From Stentor coeruleus (lineage: Eukaryota > Ciliophora > Heterotrichea > Heterotrichida > Stentoridae): DNA of 64,000 bases. The notes beneath the pieces are model-generated. The model worked only from the letters and a program-made list of their open reading frames with translations, did no database searches and was not told where the DNA came from. The stretch spans positions 1 to 64,000 of the forward strand of contig MPUH01000135.1 of assembly GCA_001970955.1 (NCBI GenBank). The letters are read 5' to 3'. This document shows positions 1 through 9,195 of the stretch, piece by piece. Every line of letters begins with the position of its first letter. Position 1 is the stretch's first letter. The translations under genes and the position numbers were made by a program.

Positions 1-453
1 AGGAAAAATATTTAGAGATATGGTTTGGATATTAAATTTATTGCGTTTAGTTTAGGTTTTAAATATTTTTAAGCTAGTATAATTAAGGTAATAAAAAAAC
101 TATAAGTAAATTTAATTTGTATTATATTATAATATATTTAAATGAAATAGTGCTCTACAGCACAATATTATAATATATTTAAATGAAATAGTGCTCTACA
201 GCACAAAATTTGAAAAAATCATTAAATAAAAACTACCAACAAAAGCAAAAAACATTGGCAACTTAATCAAAAACTTTATAGAAAGTATTTATACAACAAG
301 AAAGCGAACTAGAAAAAAGGAACTTGGTCCTAATCGGGGGACGATTTATTAATCTAATCTAATAATTGTCGAAAACTAGTTATATAAAATAAACTCCATT
401 TTTCAAAGTGAATCTTATACGAATCTTAAAGTAAACAAAAATATTTTTATCAT
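1..453. other. AT-rich 5' flank of the RING gene
   Basis: No coding frame is visible. The stretch holds a 41-bp tandem repeat (entered separately) and otherwise A/T-rich sequence leading to the RING gene start at 454. The promoter of that gene presumably lies here, but no specific element is recognisable. Confidence 0.6.
124..204. repeat. Two-copy 41-bp tandem repeat with a small hairpin
   Basis: Bases 124-163 recur at 165-204, a period of 41 bp. Each copy contains GTGCTCTACAGCAC, a perfect 5-bp stem (GTGCT/AGCAC) around a 4-base loop, at 150-163 and 191-204. It is noncoding and of unknown role. The copies are essentially identical, so the duplication is recent or an assembly product. Confidence 0.85.
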
Positions 454-1056
454 ATGCAAAGTATCAACACCTCATCAAGAATCATTTATTGTTATGTGTG
501 TAAATCAAGCTCAGTAATTGACTCTATCGATCTTATCTGCCCACAATGTAGTTCAGATTTCTTAGAAGAATGTACAATTTCCCAATCATATCCAGCATAT
601 AGTCCGCAAAGAACTAGTTTAGATATCGTATCTTTAGAATCTGAACAAGATCCTCCAATAGAAGACTCATCATCTAATGCAGAATCAATAGTATATCCTT
701 ATATAAGACCATTTGACACAACTGATTCTCCAATATCATCTTCTCAAGCCTTTAGCCTTTTAGATATCACAACCCCACACACTTTATCATCCCAAACAAA
801 CTTCCGAAGCATTTTTAACTTTATTCAAGTCAATAGACAACAAAACCCTGTCAGCCAAGAAGTTTTAGAATCCATCACAACTATTCCAGTATCCAACAGC
901 CTTACTGAATCTGAATGTCAAATATGCGGAGATTATTTTGAAATTAGTGAAATGGCCACAATTTTAAATTGCACTCATTCTTTCCACCAATCTTGTATAT
1001 ACCCTTGGCTTAGAATGAAAAACTCATGTCCTGTTTGTAGACAAATTATAGAATAA
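454..1056 (+). CDS. RING-H2 E3 ubiquitin ligase, RNF126/RNF115-like
   Basis: This 200-aa protein has an N-terminal zinc ribbon (residues about 12-37, two CxxC pairs, YCYVC and ICPQC) and a C-terminal RING-H2 finger (about 156-197: CQIC, then C-T-H-S-F-H, then C, then CPVC). The arrangement of ribbon, Ser/Pro/Gln-rich linker and terminal RING-H2 is that of RNF115/RNF126 (BCA2-type) E3 ligases. In those the ribbon binds ubiquitin or cargo and the RING recruits an E2. The linker is shorter than in animals. The ATG at 454 is the first in frame. A 15-mer inside the ribbon resembles an intron but is rejected because removing it would delete a zinc ligand. The fold assignment is firm; the substrate is unknown. 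Confidence 0.9.
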   Translation: MQSINTSSRIIYCYVCKSSSVIDSIDLICPQCSSDFLEECTISQSYPAYSPQRTSLDIVSLESEQDPPIEDSSSNAESIVYPYIRPFDTTDSPISSSQAFSLLDITTPHTLSSQTNFRSIFNFIQVNRQQNPVSQEVLESITTIPVSNSLTESECQICGDYFEISEMATILNCTHSFHQSCIYPWLRMKNSCPVCRQIIE

Positions 1057-1769
1057 TTAGTTGTTTTTATAATGATAAACCCCAAAAAAACTTTTTTTTT
1101 ACGTTATATTCTCTAAAAATTTGTTTTCTCTGATTTATGTATTAGCATTATTTGATTCAATTTCATGAATTTCTTTTCTAATCTTAATCAAAGAATCGTA
1201 AAGTCTATGTTATTTTTATTTTCAATTTTATATAGGCTCAATCATCAATATTTTAGGTATTAGAAATGATATTTTTTATTCATGGAAACTCAAATCTATT
1301 ATAGGGTGTTTAAATAAGTACTTCAAATAGATAATAAACTGTAGTTTTATCTAAAAAAGAAGTATTAGCTACTGATCAATTAAATCACTTATCATATTCT
1401 AATAAGCCTTCAATTGAAGATTTAAGCTTGTCTCTAAGTAAAATTTCTTAATATAACACATAAAGTATAAATATCATAATATCCTCCTCCTAAAAATTTC
1501 TGTACTTGAATATTTTCATAAGCTAAATTTCTAATTCAAATTTTCCAAAAACCCATCTAATAATAAAACACTGATATCATGGGTTAATCTTAGCACATTC
1601 TAAAAATTTGTGTCTATGTATCATTCTACACAATCAAAAAGACTAAAAATATCTAGTATGTATTAATATTAAAAGTTCTTATTTCTTATAAAAAGAGTTT
1701 ACACATCTCAGGGCAAACATTTATTACTAACTAAATACTAGCAAAGCATATTACCGAAATCATAGACCC
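1057..1769. other. Intergenic region with possible decayed coding on minus strand
   Basis: No intact frame. On the minus strand around 1380-1540 a short frame reads LAYENIQVQKFLGGGYYDIY and then breaks. This is suggestive of a decayed gene but not assignable. The rest is A/T-rich space between the convergent RING and PWWP genes. Confidence 0.3.
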
Positions 1770-2612
1770 TTAAATGGTCTTAAAAGTAGTTATCTTGCTA
1801 ACTTTTTCAGTCTGTTCATCAATATATTCTCCATATGCTACGTCTCTCCAATACAAATAAAGCTTATGAGCTAATTTACCTAATGAAGCTAACTCAGGGT
1901 CTTTACTTGATAGAAATTGTTCTTTAAAATGTTTTAAAGACTTTAAAACAAAAGACTGTTGAAGGATATTTTTATCAGGTTCATAATTTATAAATTCTTC
2001 AAATACATTGACTATTTCTACTTTAGTAATTGATGGGAATTGGATGTTTTTACCAATAAATAAACAAAGTTGTTTTTGTAGTTTTTCTATTTTAGCCTGA
2101 GTAGTTTTTACAATAGAAAACCCTTTTTTGTTATGAGCTTTTAAATTTTGGGTTGATTTTATACTTTGGTCTAGTTTTTTTTCTATTGATGAAAGTTTAG
2201 GTTCAGAATTTATATCTTTTGGAGGACGTTTTTTTGGAAGTTTGATTTTGCTTTTGTTTGGGAAAAATGTGTTGTTGAGGGAAAATAAGTTGTTGGTTGA
2301 TAATTCGCGGCTGTGGACTTTTTCAGCGATTTCTATGCACTTTTGAAGTTTCTAGATAATTTTTACTTTGTTGGTGGTTTTGTATATATCTGAAGGAGTG
2401 TTGCTGTATTTTCTGATTGAGGCTTGGTTTGTCCAAATACTGTATAAAGATTACTGTGAGTTTTCTCCGATGAAGTCTATACGATATTGAACTTCATTAC
2501 TTTGGCTAATTTTATTATCGGTTATCTGTTTGGAAAGTACTATTCCTGGCCACCAGGGAAAACCTTTCATTTTGGCCCAAACTAGTTCTCGGTCTTGGAA
2601 ATCTGATTCCAT
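1770..2612 (-). CDS. PWWP-domain chromatin protein with two or three 15-nt introns
   Basis: Translation of complement(1770..2612) begins MESDFQDRELVWAKMKGFPWWPG, the classical start of a PWWP domain, which binds methylated nucleosomes. Two in-frame stops lie inside 15-nt introns (2440-2454 and 2352-2366). Removing both gives one continuous 270-aa frame. A third, stop-free match to the intron pattern (2097-2111) would make it 265 aa. After the PWWP domain (residues about 1-75) comes a basic linker. A helical C-terminal part (about 170-260, ending near LASLGKLAHKLYLYWRDV) resembles the TFIIS-N/LEDGF IBD helical bundle. PWWP plus such a bundle is the HDGF/LEDGF architecture of transcription-coupled chromatin readers. 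The PWWP call is firm and the C-terminal call tentative. The frame stays open some 16 codons upstream of the chosen ATG but has no other ATG there. Confidence 0.85.
2097..2111 (-). other. Candidate stop-free 15-nt intron 3 of the PWWP gene
   Basis: Sense sequence GTAAAAACTACTCAG fits the pattern derived from the seven stop-bearing introns, including A10 and YAG. If retained it would encode Val-Lys-Thr-Thr-Gln, so sequence alone cannot prove removal. Confidence 0.55.
2352..2366 (-). other. 15-nt intron 2 of the PWWP gene
   Basis: Sense sequence GTAAAAATTATCTAG lies between AAA and AAA codons. It contains the only remaining in-frame stop of this gene. A is at position 10, as in the other introns. 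Confidence 0.9.
2440..2454 (-). other. 15-nt intron 1 of the PWWP gene
   Basis: Sense sequence GTAATCTTTATACAG. It carries an in-frame TAA; excision joins TCA-CAT-ATT-TGG (S-H-I-W) and restores the frame. Confidence 0.9.
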
Positions 2613-3154
2613 TTTTCTAGCCTTAAAGATAGGAAGGTCCCATTTTAGTTCATAAGAGAAAAATCTAGGCTTTGGTGTGGAAGTTTAAAGTTTTGGGATT
2701 TTTTCCTAGCTGGAAGATTGGGAGACTATGGGATTTTTTGTTTTGAGCTTGGTTTTGGATAAGGTCATGAGGCTTTTTATGGGTTTTGGATAAGATTTTT
2801 GATTGGGTTTGGTTTGGGATTTTAGTTTGAAAAAATTTTTACCAAGTATAAGGGATTGATTGTAAATTTTTTTGGAATAAGTAGTTGGAATAGATGCTAA
2901 AATTTTTAATATGATGGATTAAGGTTTTAAAATTGATTTAAAGTTGTAGGATTTTAAGATATTTGATGATTTTTTAAAATATATATTTTGAGCCACTAAA
3001 CCACTATTATAGGCTGTGGATAGCTTATAACATAATAATCAATTAATAATATAAAGTATTTATAAAAATGCTGATTTATCTATTTTGTTTTATTTTGCTT
3101 AATTAACTTATTCTAGCTGTATCAACTATGGCTACCTTTTATATATAGTTCGAA
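2613..3154. other. Intergenic, G/T-rich then A/T-rich
   Basis: Upstream flank of the PWWP gene. The plus strand is rich in TTTTGG/GGATTTT tracts from 2680 to 2960. No gene seen. Confidence 0.5.
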
Positions 3155-3300
3155 TAAAAAAGTCACATAACCAGCGACAGCGAGTGGTTTAACATACCGA
3201 ATCTGCGCAAAGAAAGAGACCGTAGGACAAACAAACCTCGATCGGACAAGGTTTTAACCATGACACCTTAACTATCACCCACTTTAAACTTCGATGAGTA
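3155..3300 (-). ncRNA. Candidate small structured RNA, probably Pol III-type
   Basis: About 130 bp here are clearly richer in G+C than the surroundings and have no open frame. Read on the minus strand, a TTTATAAA box lies at 3315-3322, about 20-25 bp before the GC-rich part. A run of six T (3156-3161) closes it, as expected of a Pol III transcript. Short stems can be drawn: AAGGU with ACCUU around 3249-3270, and AACCA with UGGUU around 3169-3189. One stretch, CUUUGCGCAG, matches the conserved 5' part of U4 snRNA, but the remaining U4 features are absent. I cannot place it in a family; the plus strand is the alternative. Confidence 0.45.
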
Positions 3301-3634
3301 TCCTAATTATTATCTTTATAAATTATTGAATTAATATATTATTAAGTATTTAAGTACTTATTATTTGAATACGATTTAGATACAAATTATTATTTCAAAT
3401 ATAAATCGGTAGTGATTTGGTGACGATAATAGCACAAACATAAATTATTTTAGTTAGGATCTAAAAGCTGTTAATTCAATAAAGGATATTTTACCATTTG
3501 GTATAATATACTTCTTTTTATCTAAAGCTAATAATCTTCCTAATTGCTACTATTTTCTTCCATCGAATAGTAATCCAATATTTCATAGCCAAGCCTGAAC
3601 TTCCATTTTTATTTATATTAAATATCTGCATAAT

Positions 3635-4321
3635 ATGCAAATATTCATTAGACTCAATTCAGGTAAGACTCTTACCCTTGACGTCGAGTCCTCAGACAGC
3701 ATCGAGAGCCTAAAGTACCAGATCCAAGATAAAGAAGGAATCCACCCTGATAGACAGAGAATTATTTTCTTAGGGCGATCATTAGAAGATGATAAGACCT
3801 TAGCTGATTACAACATTCAAAAGCTATCCACGATTTACTTAGTCCTTAAACTCCGCGGTGGCATGCAAATCTTCATCCAAATACCTACTGGCAAGATTAA
3901 ATGTCTTGACTTTGAATCCTTAGACAGCATCGAGTGCGTAAAGGCCAAGATCCAAGAACTTGAAGGAATCCCCCTTGAACAACAAATTCTTATCTTTGAC
4001 GGAAAACAATTAGAAGATGGAAGAACTCTTACTGATTATAGCATTGTAAAGGAATCTAAACTTTACTTAATAGTCAAATTGCCCGGTGAAATAAGTATAT
4101 TTATCAAGACCTTAATTGGTAAGGTTATAACTTTGTTTGTTGAATCCTCTCAAAGTATTGAAAATATAAAAGCTAAGTTTCAAGATATAGAAGGAATCCC
4201 TCCTAATCAGCAGAGGCTCATTTTTTATAATATAAAATTGGAAGATGACAGAACCTTAGCTGACTATAGCATTCAGAATAAATCAACGCTCTATTTAATC
4301 CCAAGACTTCGTGGTATTTAG
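3635..4321 (+). CDS. Degenerate three-unit polyubiquitin
   Basis: A 228-aa frame consists of exactly three 76-residue ubiquitin units. Unit 1 is the closest to ubiquitin and ends LKLRGG before the Met of unit 2. It keeps I44, K11, K27, K33 and K63 but has K6R, K29Q and K48R. Unit 2 keeps K48 and K63 but ends KLPGE. Unit 3 starts with Ile and ends RLRGI. By the known logic of polyubiquitin processing, only unit 1 could be cut out with a usable Gly-Gly tail, leaving units 2-3 as an uncleaved dimer without a conjugatable end. The frame is intact and much more diverged than ordinary polyubiquitin, so this is probably a neofunctionalised copy. It has no intron, and its TAG stop is at 4319-4321. 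Confidence 0.92.
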   Translation: MQIFIRLNSGKTLTLDVESSDSIESLKYQIQDKEGIHPDRQRIIFLGRSLEDDKTLADYNIQKLSTIYLVLKLRGGMQIFIQIPTGKIKCLDFESLDSIECVKAKIQELEGIPLEQQILIFDGKQLEDGRTLTDYSIVKESKLYLIVKLPGEISIFIKTLIGKVITLFVESSQSIENIKAKFQDIEGIPPNQQRLIFYNIKLEDDRTLADYSIQNKSTLYLIPRLRGI

Positions 4322-5033
4322 TTAATAAGCTTATTTAGGTTTCAATTTTTTTAAATATTTTTTGTATATCCTATAAATATAGTAGAATTACTAGATTATA
4401 TTAATGCTTTATCAAATAAGAGCAAATATTTATATAAATAGAAAAGGTTACATTGACTATAAGACCTTAAGATATTAACCTTTGAAGGAAAAAATTTCAT
4501 AAATATTATTATTGTCTGTTATTTTTTATTGGGTCAGGCCCTTTTGGCTATCAGAATGATGATCCTGAAGTAACACACCATTATGTTGTGAACTATTTTT
4601 TTGGTCATATTTTATTAGAGTTTATAAGATTTCTGCTACTAAAAGCACAAGCTTTTTTATTAGATGAGAAAGCACCACAAGTCGAGCAGTTCAGTTTATG
4701 CACCTAAGCCTATAAAGAAATCTATGAAAGAGTAAAGCAAAAACTATAAATAAAACTAGTAAGTATTTAAGCATCAGATGATTTTTCGCTTTTTAGTCGA
4801 CTTGGGAGATTTTTTTGTATATAAAAATCGAGGTTTTTTGATAAAAAAAATCCCAAACTATAAAATACAAAAATATACCATCAAACCATATCCCTTAACC
4901 TAAAAGCCAAGACTTTTTTTTATATACAAAACAAGACACAAAAAACTATAAAAAGTACTGAGGTGTACTTTTAATATATTTTAATACTTTTCTTCATAGA
5001 TCTTCATTTTATTGAATATTTTAAATATTATAC
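4322..5033 (+). other. Intergenic with a short unexplained coding-like relic
   Basis: Around 4525-4705 the plus strand has a frame without an ATG containing GSGPFGYQNDDPEVTHHYVV and ending at a TAA. A further coding-like piece (AYKEIYERVKQKL) follows directly in the same frame. This looks like the decayed end of a gene that I do not recognise. The remainder to 5033 is A/T-rich with T-runs and serves as the upstream region of the TBC gene. Confidence 0.35.
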
Positions 5034-6365
5034 ATGGGTTGTGGGTGTTTAACTAGAAAAACTTTTCTAATCATTCCAATAAAACTGCGAAAGTCTTACG
5101 ATTTCTCTTTCCCTTACGAAAAATCTGCAGGCATCGGCATATACCTACTAAAAGATGACCCTTTTCATAACCTTAACTGGAAAAAAATATCATCGCAACT
5201 AACCCCAGAAATAATCCCATCAGAAATCCTTTCTACTGACACAAAAATTTGTTCAAAGGCTAGAAAACTCATGATTTGTGGGCCTCCAAACAACCAAAGA
5301 TGGGAACTCTGGAAGACTTTTTTCAATATAAAATCCTTTACAAATTACAAAAACTTGCCTATAACTTATCATTCATCATTAGAAATTATATTAAAAGATA
5401 TCAGTAGAACTTTTCCTAATACAGCTTATTTTGATATACAGAAATTTGGATATTATGGGCAAAATGCATTGTATAGGGTTCTTAGTAAATTTGCAACACA
5501 ATATCCAAAAGTTGGATATTGTCAAGGGATGAATTATGTTATAGGGTTTTTATTGATGGTTTCTGGAAGTAAAGAAGAAGAAGTGTATTTATTTTTTATT
5601 AGGCTTTGTGAAGAATTTAATCTTTTTGAAGCATTTGGTGAGGATATGAAGGAAATAAGGAAGAATATGTGGGTTTTCGATAGGATATTTGAAAAGTATT
5701 TCCCTGAACTTTATAATCATTTTTGTGATGAAGAAATGACAAATGATATGTGGATTTTAAAATGGCTTTTGTCTTTTTTTACAACAAGTTTACCTATAAA
5801 TGTTGTAGTCCGAGTATGGGATTATATAATAATCAAAGGGATAAAAGGTTGTTTTCAAGTATCATTTGGGATTTTAAGTCTTCTACAAGCTGAATTATTA
5901 AAAAGTGACCTGACTAATATCCTTATGATATTTGAAAAATTAGGGAGTACTGAAATACCTGCAAAATATATTTTAAAAGCTGCAGAAAAAATCAAAATCA
6001 AAAGACCGAAAATTGAAAAATATCGAAATGAATATGATGTTTCTAATAGGAATAGCTTTTATAGAACAACTTCAGATATATTATTAAGTCCTGTAAAATA
6101 TCCTGTTTATGAAGAAAATATTGTTGTACAAGAAATTATTGAAACACTTGATGAACTACCTCCTTTCCAAAAATGTAAATCTGGGTTTAATACACCTTTT
6201 AGGAAACAAATTAAACAGACTGTTAAGCCTTTTGATTATATTGCTATGGGTAGGATATCTTTTTTTGATGAAAGGCCAATGGCTGAAGATAATAAGGTTA
6301 ATAGGAAACAGTTTTTTGATGAGTTGACTAAGGAAAAAACTTCAAGGGATAAGTTTATTATATAA
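5034..6365 (+). CDS. TBC-domain Rab GTPase-activating protein
   Basis: This 443-aa protein has a complete TBC domain over residues about 80-320. It shows the catalytic arginine finger in DISRTFP (about 122) and the glutamine finger in YCQGMNYV (about 161). WILKWLLSFF and VVVRVWDYIIIKG follow as in Rab-GAPs. Such proteins switch off Rab GTPases on endomembranes. The N-terminus MGCGCLTRK combines Gly2 with Cys3 and Cys5, a classical myristoylation plus palmitoylation signal, so it is probably membrane-anchored. The C-terminal 120 residues carry no known domain. Single exon; the ATG at 5034 is chosen because it gives the MGCGC signal and is the first ATG in frame. Confidence 0.92.
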   Translation: MGCGCLTRKTFLIIPIKLRKSYDFSFPYEKSAGIGIYLLKDDPFHNLNWKKISSQLTPEIIPSEILSTDTKICSKARKLMICGPPNNQRWELWKTFFNIKSFTNYKNLPITYHSSLEIILKDISRTFPNTAYFDIQKFGYYGQNALYRVLSKFATQYPKVGYCQGMNYVIGFLLMVSGSKEEEVYLFFIRLCEEFNLFEAFGEDMKEIRKNMWVFDRIFEKYFPELYNHFCDEEMTNDMWILKWLLSFFTTSLPINVVVRVWDYIIIKGIKGCFQVSFGILSLLQAELLKSDLTNILMIFEKLGSTEIPAKYILKAAEKIKIKRPKIEKYRNEYDVSNRNSFYRTTSDILLSPVKYPVYEENIVVQEIIETLDELPPFQKCKSGFNTPFRKQIKQTVKPFDYIAMGRISFFDERPMAEDNKVNRKQFFDELTKEKTSRDKFII

Positions 6366-6888
6366 ATGTGTAGGAATAATAATAAATAATAATGTGCTTT
6401 TTTTGAGGATTTGGGTTTTTGAGTTGGCTTTAGAAATTTTTGGATAAATTGTGAGAGAAAGTGTGGTATTGAATGTTTTTAAGATGTGAGTTGTTATGTT
6501 TTTATTGTTTTAGTATGTTTTTAAGTTTTATTTACTGGAAAATACAATTTTTGGTTGTTTAATTAAGAATTTTAAGTATTAATAATTATTTGCTTATACG
6601 ATTAAAATGATAAATAATCTAAAAACATACTATAAATTATTTCATAAAAGTCATCAAAATCATACTTACATCAATCAACCTCTTATTAACTATAAAAAAC
6701 TCACCCTTTAAAATCCTACCATGAAAACCACCGGTCTAAAAATCATAATTTCTTCAGCCTTGCCTTATAAACAATAATAATATTAAATAAATTTCTTTTA
6801 ATAATAAAAAAAGCCTCAATCTTTCTAATCTTTAACCCTCCAAACCACTCAATGAATGATTTGAATTAAATTTTCAATATAAAATATA
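6366..6888. other. Intergenic
   Basis: G/T-rich 3' flank of the TBC gene, then A/T-rich upstream region of the next gene. Nothing recognisable. Confidence 0.5.
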
Positions 6889-8587
6889 ATGTCTTATCAT
6901 AATTTACCAATACTCATCCTTCTTCTACTTATCTCACAAGCAGATTCATCCTATTCAATCTATTCACCAAGGTCAATCAATTCCGATTTCCCATCTTTTT
7001 CATCAAATCATCGGTATCTATTCGATAATACCCCAAGAGAGATTCTTGAAGGATGCTCTGAAGCAGTTTATCAAAACAACTGCTTAAATTCAACAATTCC
7101 TGAAGCTATAAAACAAACAATGCATGAATGTTTACCTTCATCAGAACTTGCTAAAGCTATGTGGGAAGATTTTCTTATATATGCAAAAAGTGAAAACTCC
7201 CAAGCTATTGAAAAATCTTTTGAGTTATTCGACGTGTTTTTTAAAGTTTTTTTTCAAGATAAAGAGCTTTTATTTATTATTTCTAAAAGCATATGCGATA
7301 TAGGTAAAGATAATAGTGGTAATCTTCCTAATGAGTACTATGATAAGATTATTGCTTTAGTCAGCAATCTTACCAGTGCTGAATATTATGCAATAGCTGA
7401 AGACTTGATGGTATGCTTAAATTTTATAGTATATTCTTCTGAAAGCATAGGGTTGGATAAGCAGACAGAGATAAAAGAACATGATTATTGGTACAAGACT
7501 GTTTATGTGAAATTAGATAATACTAGTACTTTGACTATACAAATCGATTCAAAAATACATGTTAATAATATAAGTGATAGTTCTGAATATATTGTGACCA
7601 CATTTTTATCAAGTTATACTGAAGACCAAGTATATGATATTATGGTTACTGATCTTGGTACAGGGAATTTAAAAACTTTACCTGTTAAGATTATTATAGA
7701 AAATAGTTTCTCTTCAGATTTTATTGTGTGTAGCAAATATCTAAATACTGACTGGCAGAGTTCATCATGTTCAATTAGCGACATTTCAAATGATTGGGTG
7801 TAACAAATATCTAAATACTGACTGGCAGAGTTCATCATGTTCAATTAGCGACATTTCAAATGATTGGGTTTATATCTCTTCAGATTCCACTGGTATATTT
7901 TCTATATCCGAAAACTGTTCTTCAACTTTTATCCCTGAAGCCATCGCCATAAGTCTTATCGGCCTAGCTTTACTATTAATCCCAATATTTATAGGACTTG
8001 ACAGATACAAGCAAAACAAGCAAATTTCAACTTATTCAACTTCATATAAACCTGATCTACAAAATTCTGATATAAAAGAAGCTCATTCTACTGAAACCAA
8101 TGAAGTACCATCTTCTAAAGATATTTTCATTGTTTTTTTTATAAGATCCCATTTGCTTTTAGCTTTGAAAAAATCTGACCATCTTAAAAGATTAAAGATT
8201 CTCCTTATATATATAAATTCTATTATAATACAGCTTGGGTTTGTATTATTTTTATTTTACAATCGTAGGCATAATTATTATAATTCTGTGATTATTGCAA
8301 TTATTGCTGCTAGTGTTGCTGGAGTTCTTGCTTATATTGTTTGTTTTTTAAGAATCGAAAACTCTACATTGAAAAAACTCATTTTTTCTGCTGATGCGGC
8401 TGTTGGTGTTGTTTGTGCTATTAATATTTTTATAAGAGATGCTGGATGTACTCATGTGTATTGGTTATCTGCTTTTCTTGGGTCGATATTTGTAGATTTA
8501 GTTGTCATACAGACCTGCTTGGTGCTTATTAGAAGGTTTTTCTCGAGTATTAATGTTAAAAAGCAGAAAGTTCCTCAGAGTGAGTAA
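6889..8587 (+). CDS. GPS-type multi-pass membrane protein, split in this assembly by a 70-bp duplication
   Basis: Two overlapping frames (6889-7803 and 7790-8587) are one gene. A 66-bp stretch (7734-7799) is repeated at 7804-7869, a period of 70 bp, which shifts the frame. Counted without one copy the gene encodes 542 aa. It has a signal peptide (residues 1-20), a roughly 300-residue extracellular part, a GPS-like motif (C-x-K-Y-L-N, DWQSSSC, then NDWVYISSDSTGIFSI) and five hydrophobic helices. The first helix is EAIAISLIGLALLLIPIFIG and the last lies in VYWLSAFLGSIFVDLVVIQT. A GPS immediately before the first transmembrane segment is the layout of polycystin-1-like proteins and adhesion GPCRs, where the motif self-cleaves. 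No Leu/Ser-Thr cleavage dipeptide is obvious. The duplication falls exactly on the GPS. Membrane topology is firm; the family assignment is tentative. Confidence 0.75.
7734..7869. repeat. 70-bp tandem duplication inside the GPS-protein gene
   Basis: Sixty-six identical bases occur at 7734-7799 and 7804-7869, separated by GTAA. Because 70 is not a multiple of three, the second copy is out of frame. Either an assembly duplication like those at the N gaps elsewhere in the window or a recent real mutation. Confidence 0.9.
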
Positions 8588-9195
8588 AATTATTAAAAAT
8601 TAGATTTAAATTATGGGATTTTGCATGCTTTTGAGGGGTTTTTTGGATTTTTGGATTTTTGGGTTTTTTATGTTTGGTTTTTAGGGATGATGATTTTGTA
8701 GAAAGAGTTTTTAGGATTGAGGAATTTTGAATTTTGAGATGTTAGAGGAGTTGGAAATATACTTGTAAATTTAGTATGTTGATGAATTCTGAGTTGGAAA
8801 TTATAGTTTATTATAGGAATAATGAGGTGTTAGAGATTTATGATTTAGGAGGAAAATGGGTAGAGTAAATAGATGTTTTGGGAATTAAGCAGAATATAAT
8901 TTTAAACCTACTCGTTATGATATTTTTTAAATACTTAATTGTTTTCTACCACTTATCATAATCATTCTTATAATCTCTAATAAAAATCCTAAAAGTCATT
9001 GAATAAGTGCTATGATTTAATAAATAGCATATAATAGCTTATAATTGATATCTTCACCTCTAAGTCATAAAATCATATCAATATACAAATATTAAAATAT
9101 TTAATCTTCACAAGCCACAAAACAATTTTAAGCAATCATATCATTCAAAGAATAATCATTGTAAAATATGCTAAATCTCTGACAAATACTGAAGA
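8588..9195. other. Intergenic
   Basis: G/T-rich tail to about 8890, then A/T-rich sequence. No coding potential or repeat seen. Confidence 0.5.

Noticed and set aside
500-514. Intron-like GTAAATCAAGCTCAG inside the RING gene
   Set aside because: Position 10 is G rather than A, the frame is open without splicing, and removal would delete a cysteine of the zinc ribbon.
3147-3157. tRNA T-arm-like GTTCGAATA
   Set aside because: No acceptor, D or anticodon arms can be drawn around it. No tRNA gene was found in the window.
3155-3300. U4 or U6 snRNA
   Set aside because: Only the CUUUGCGCAG / CUGCGCAAAG box matches. The rest of U4 (5' stem-loop, Sm site) and of U6 (ACAGAGA, AGC triad) is missing.
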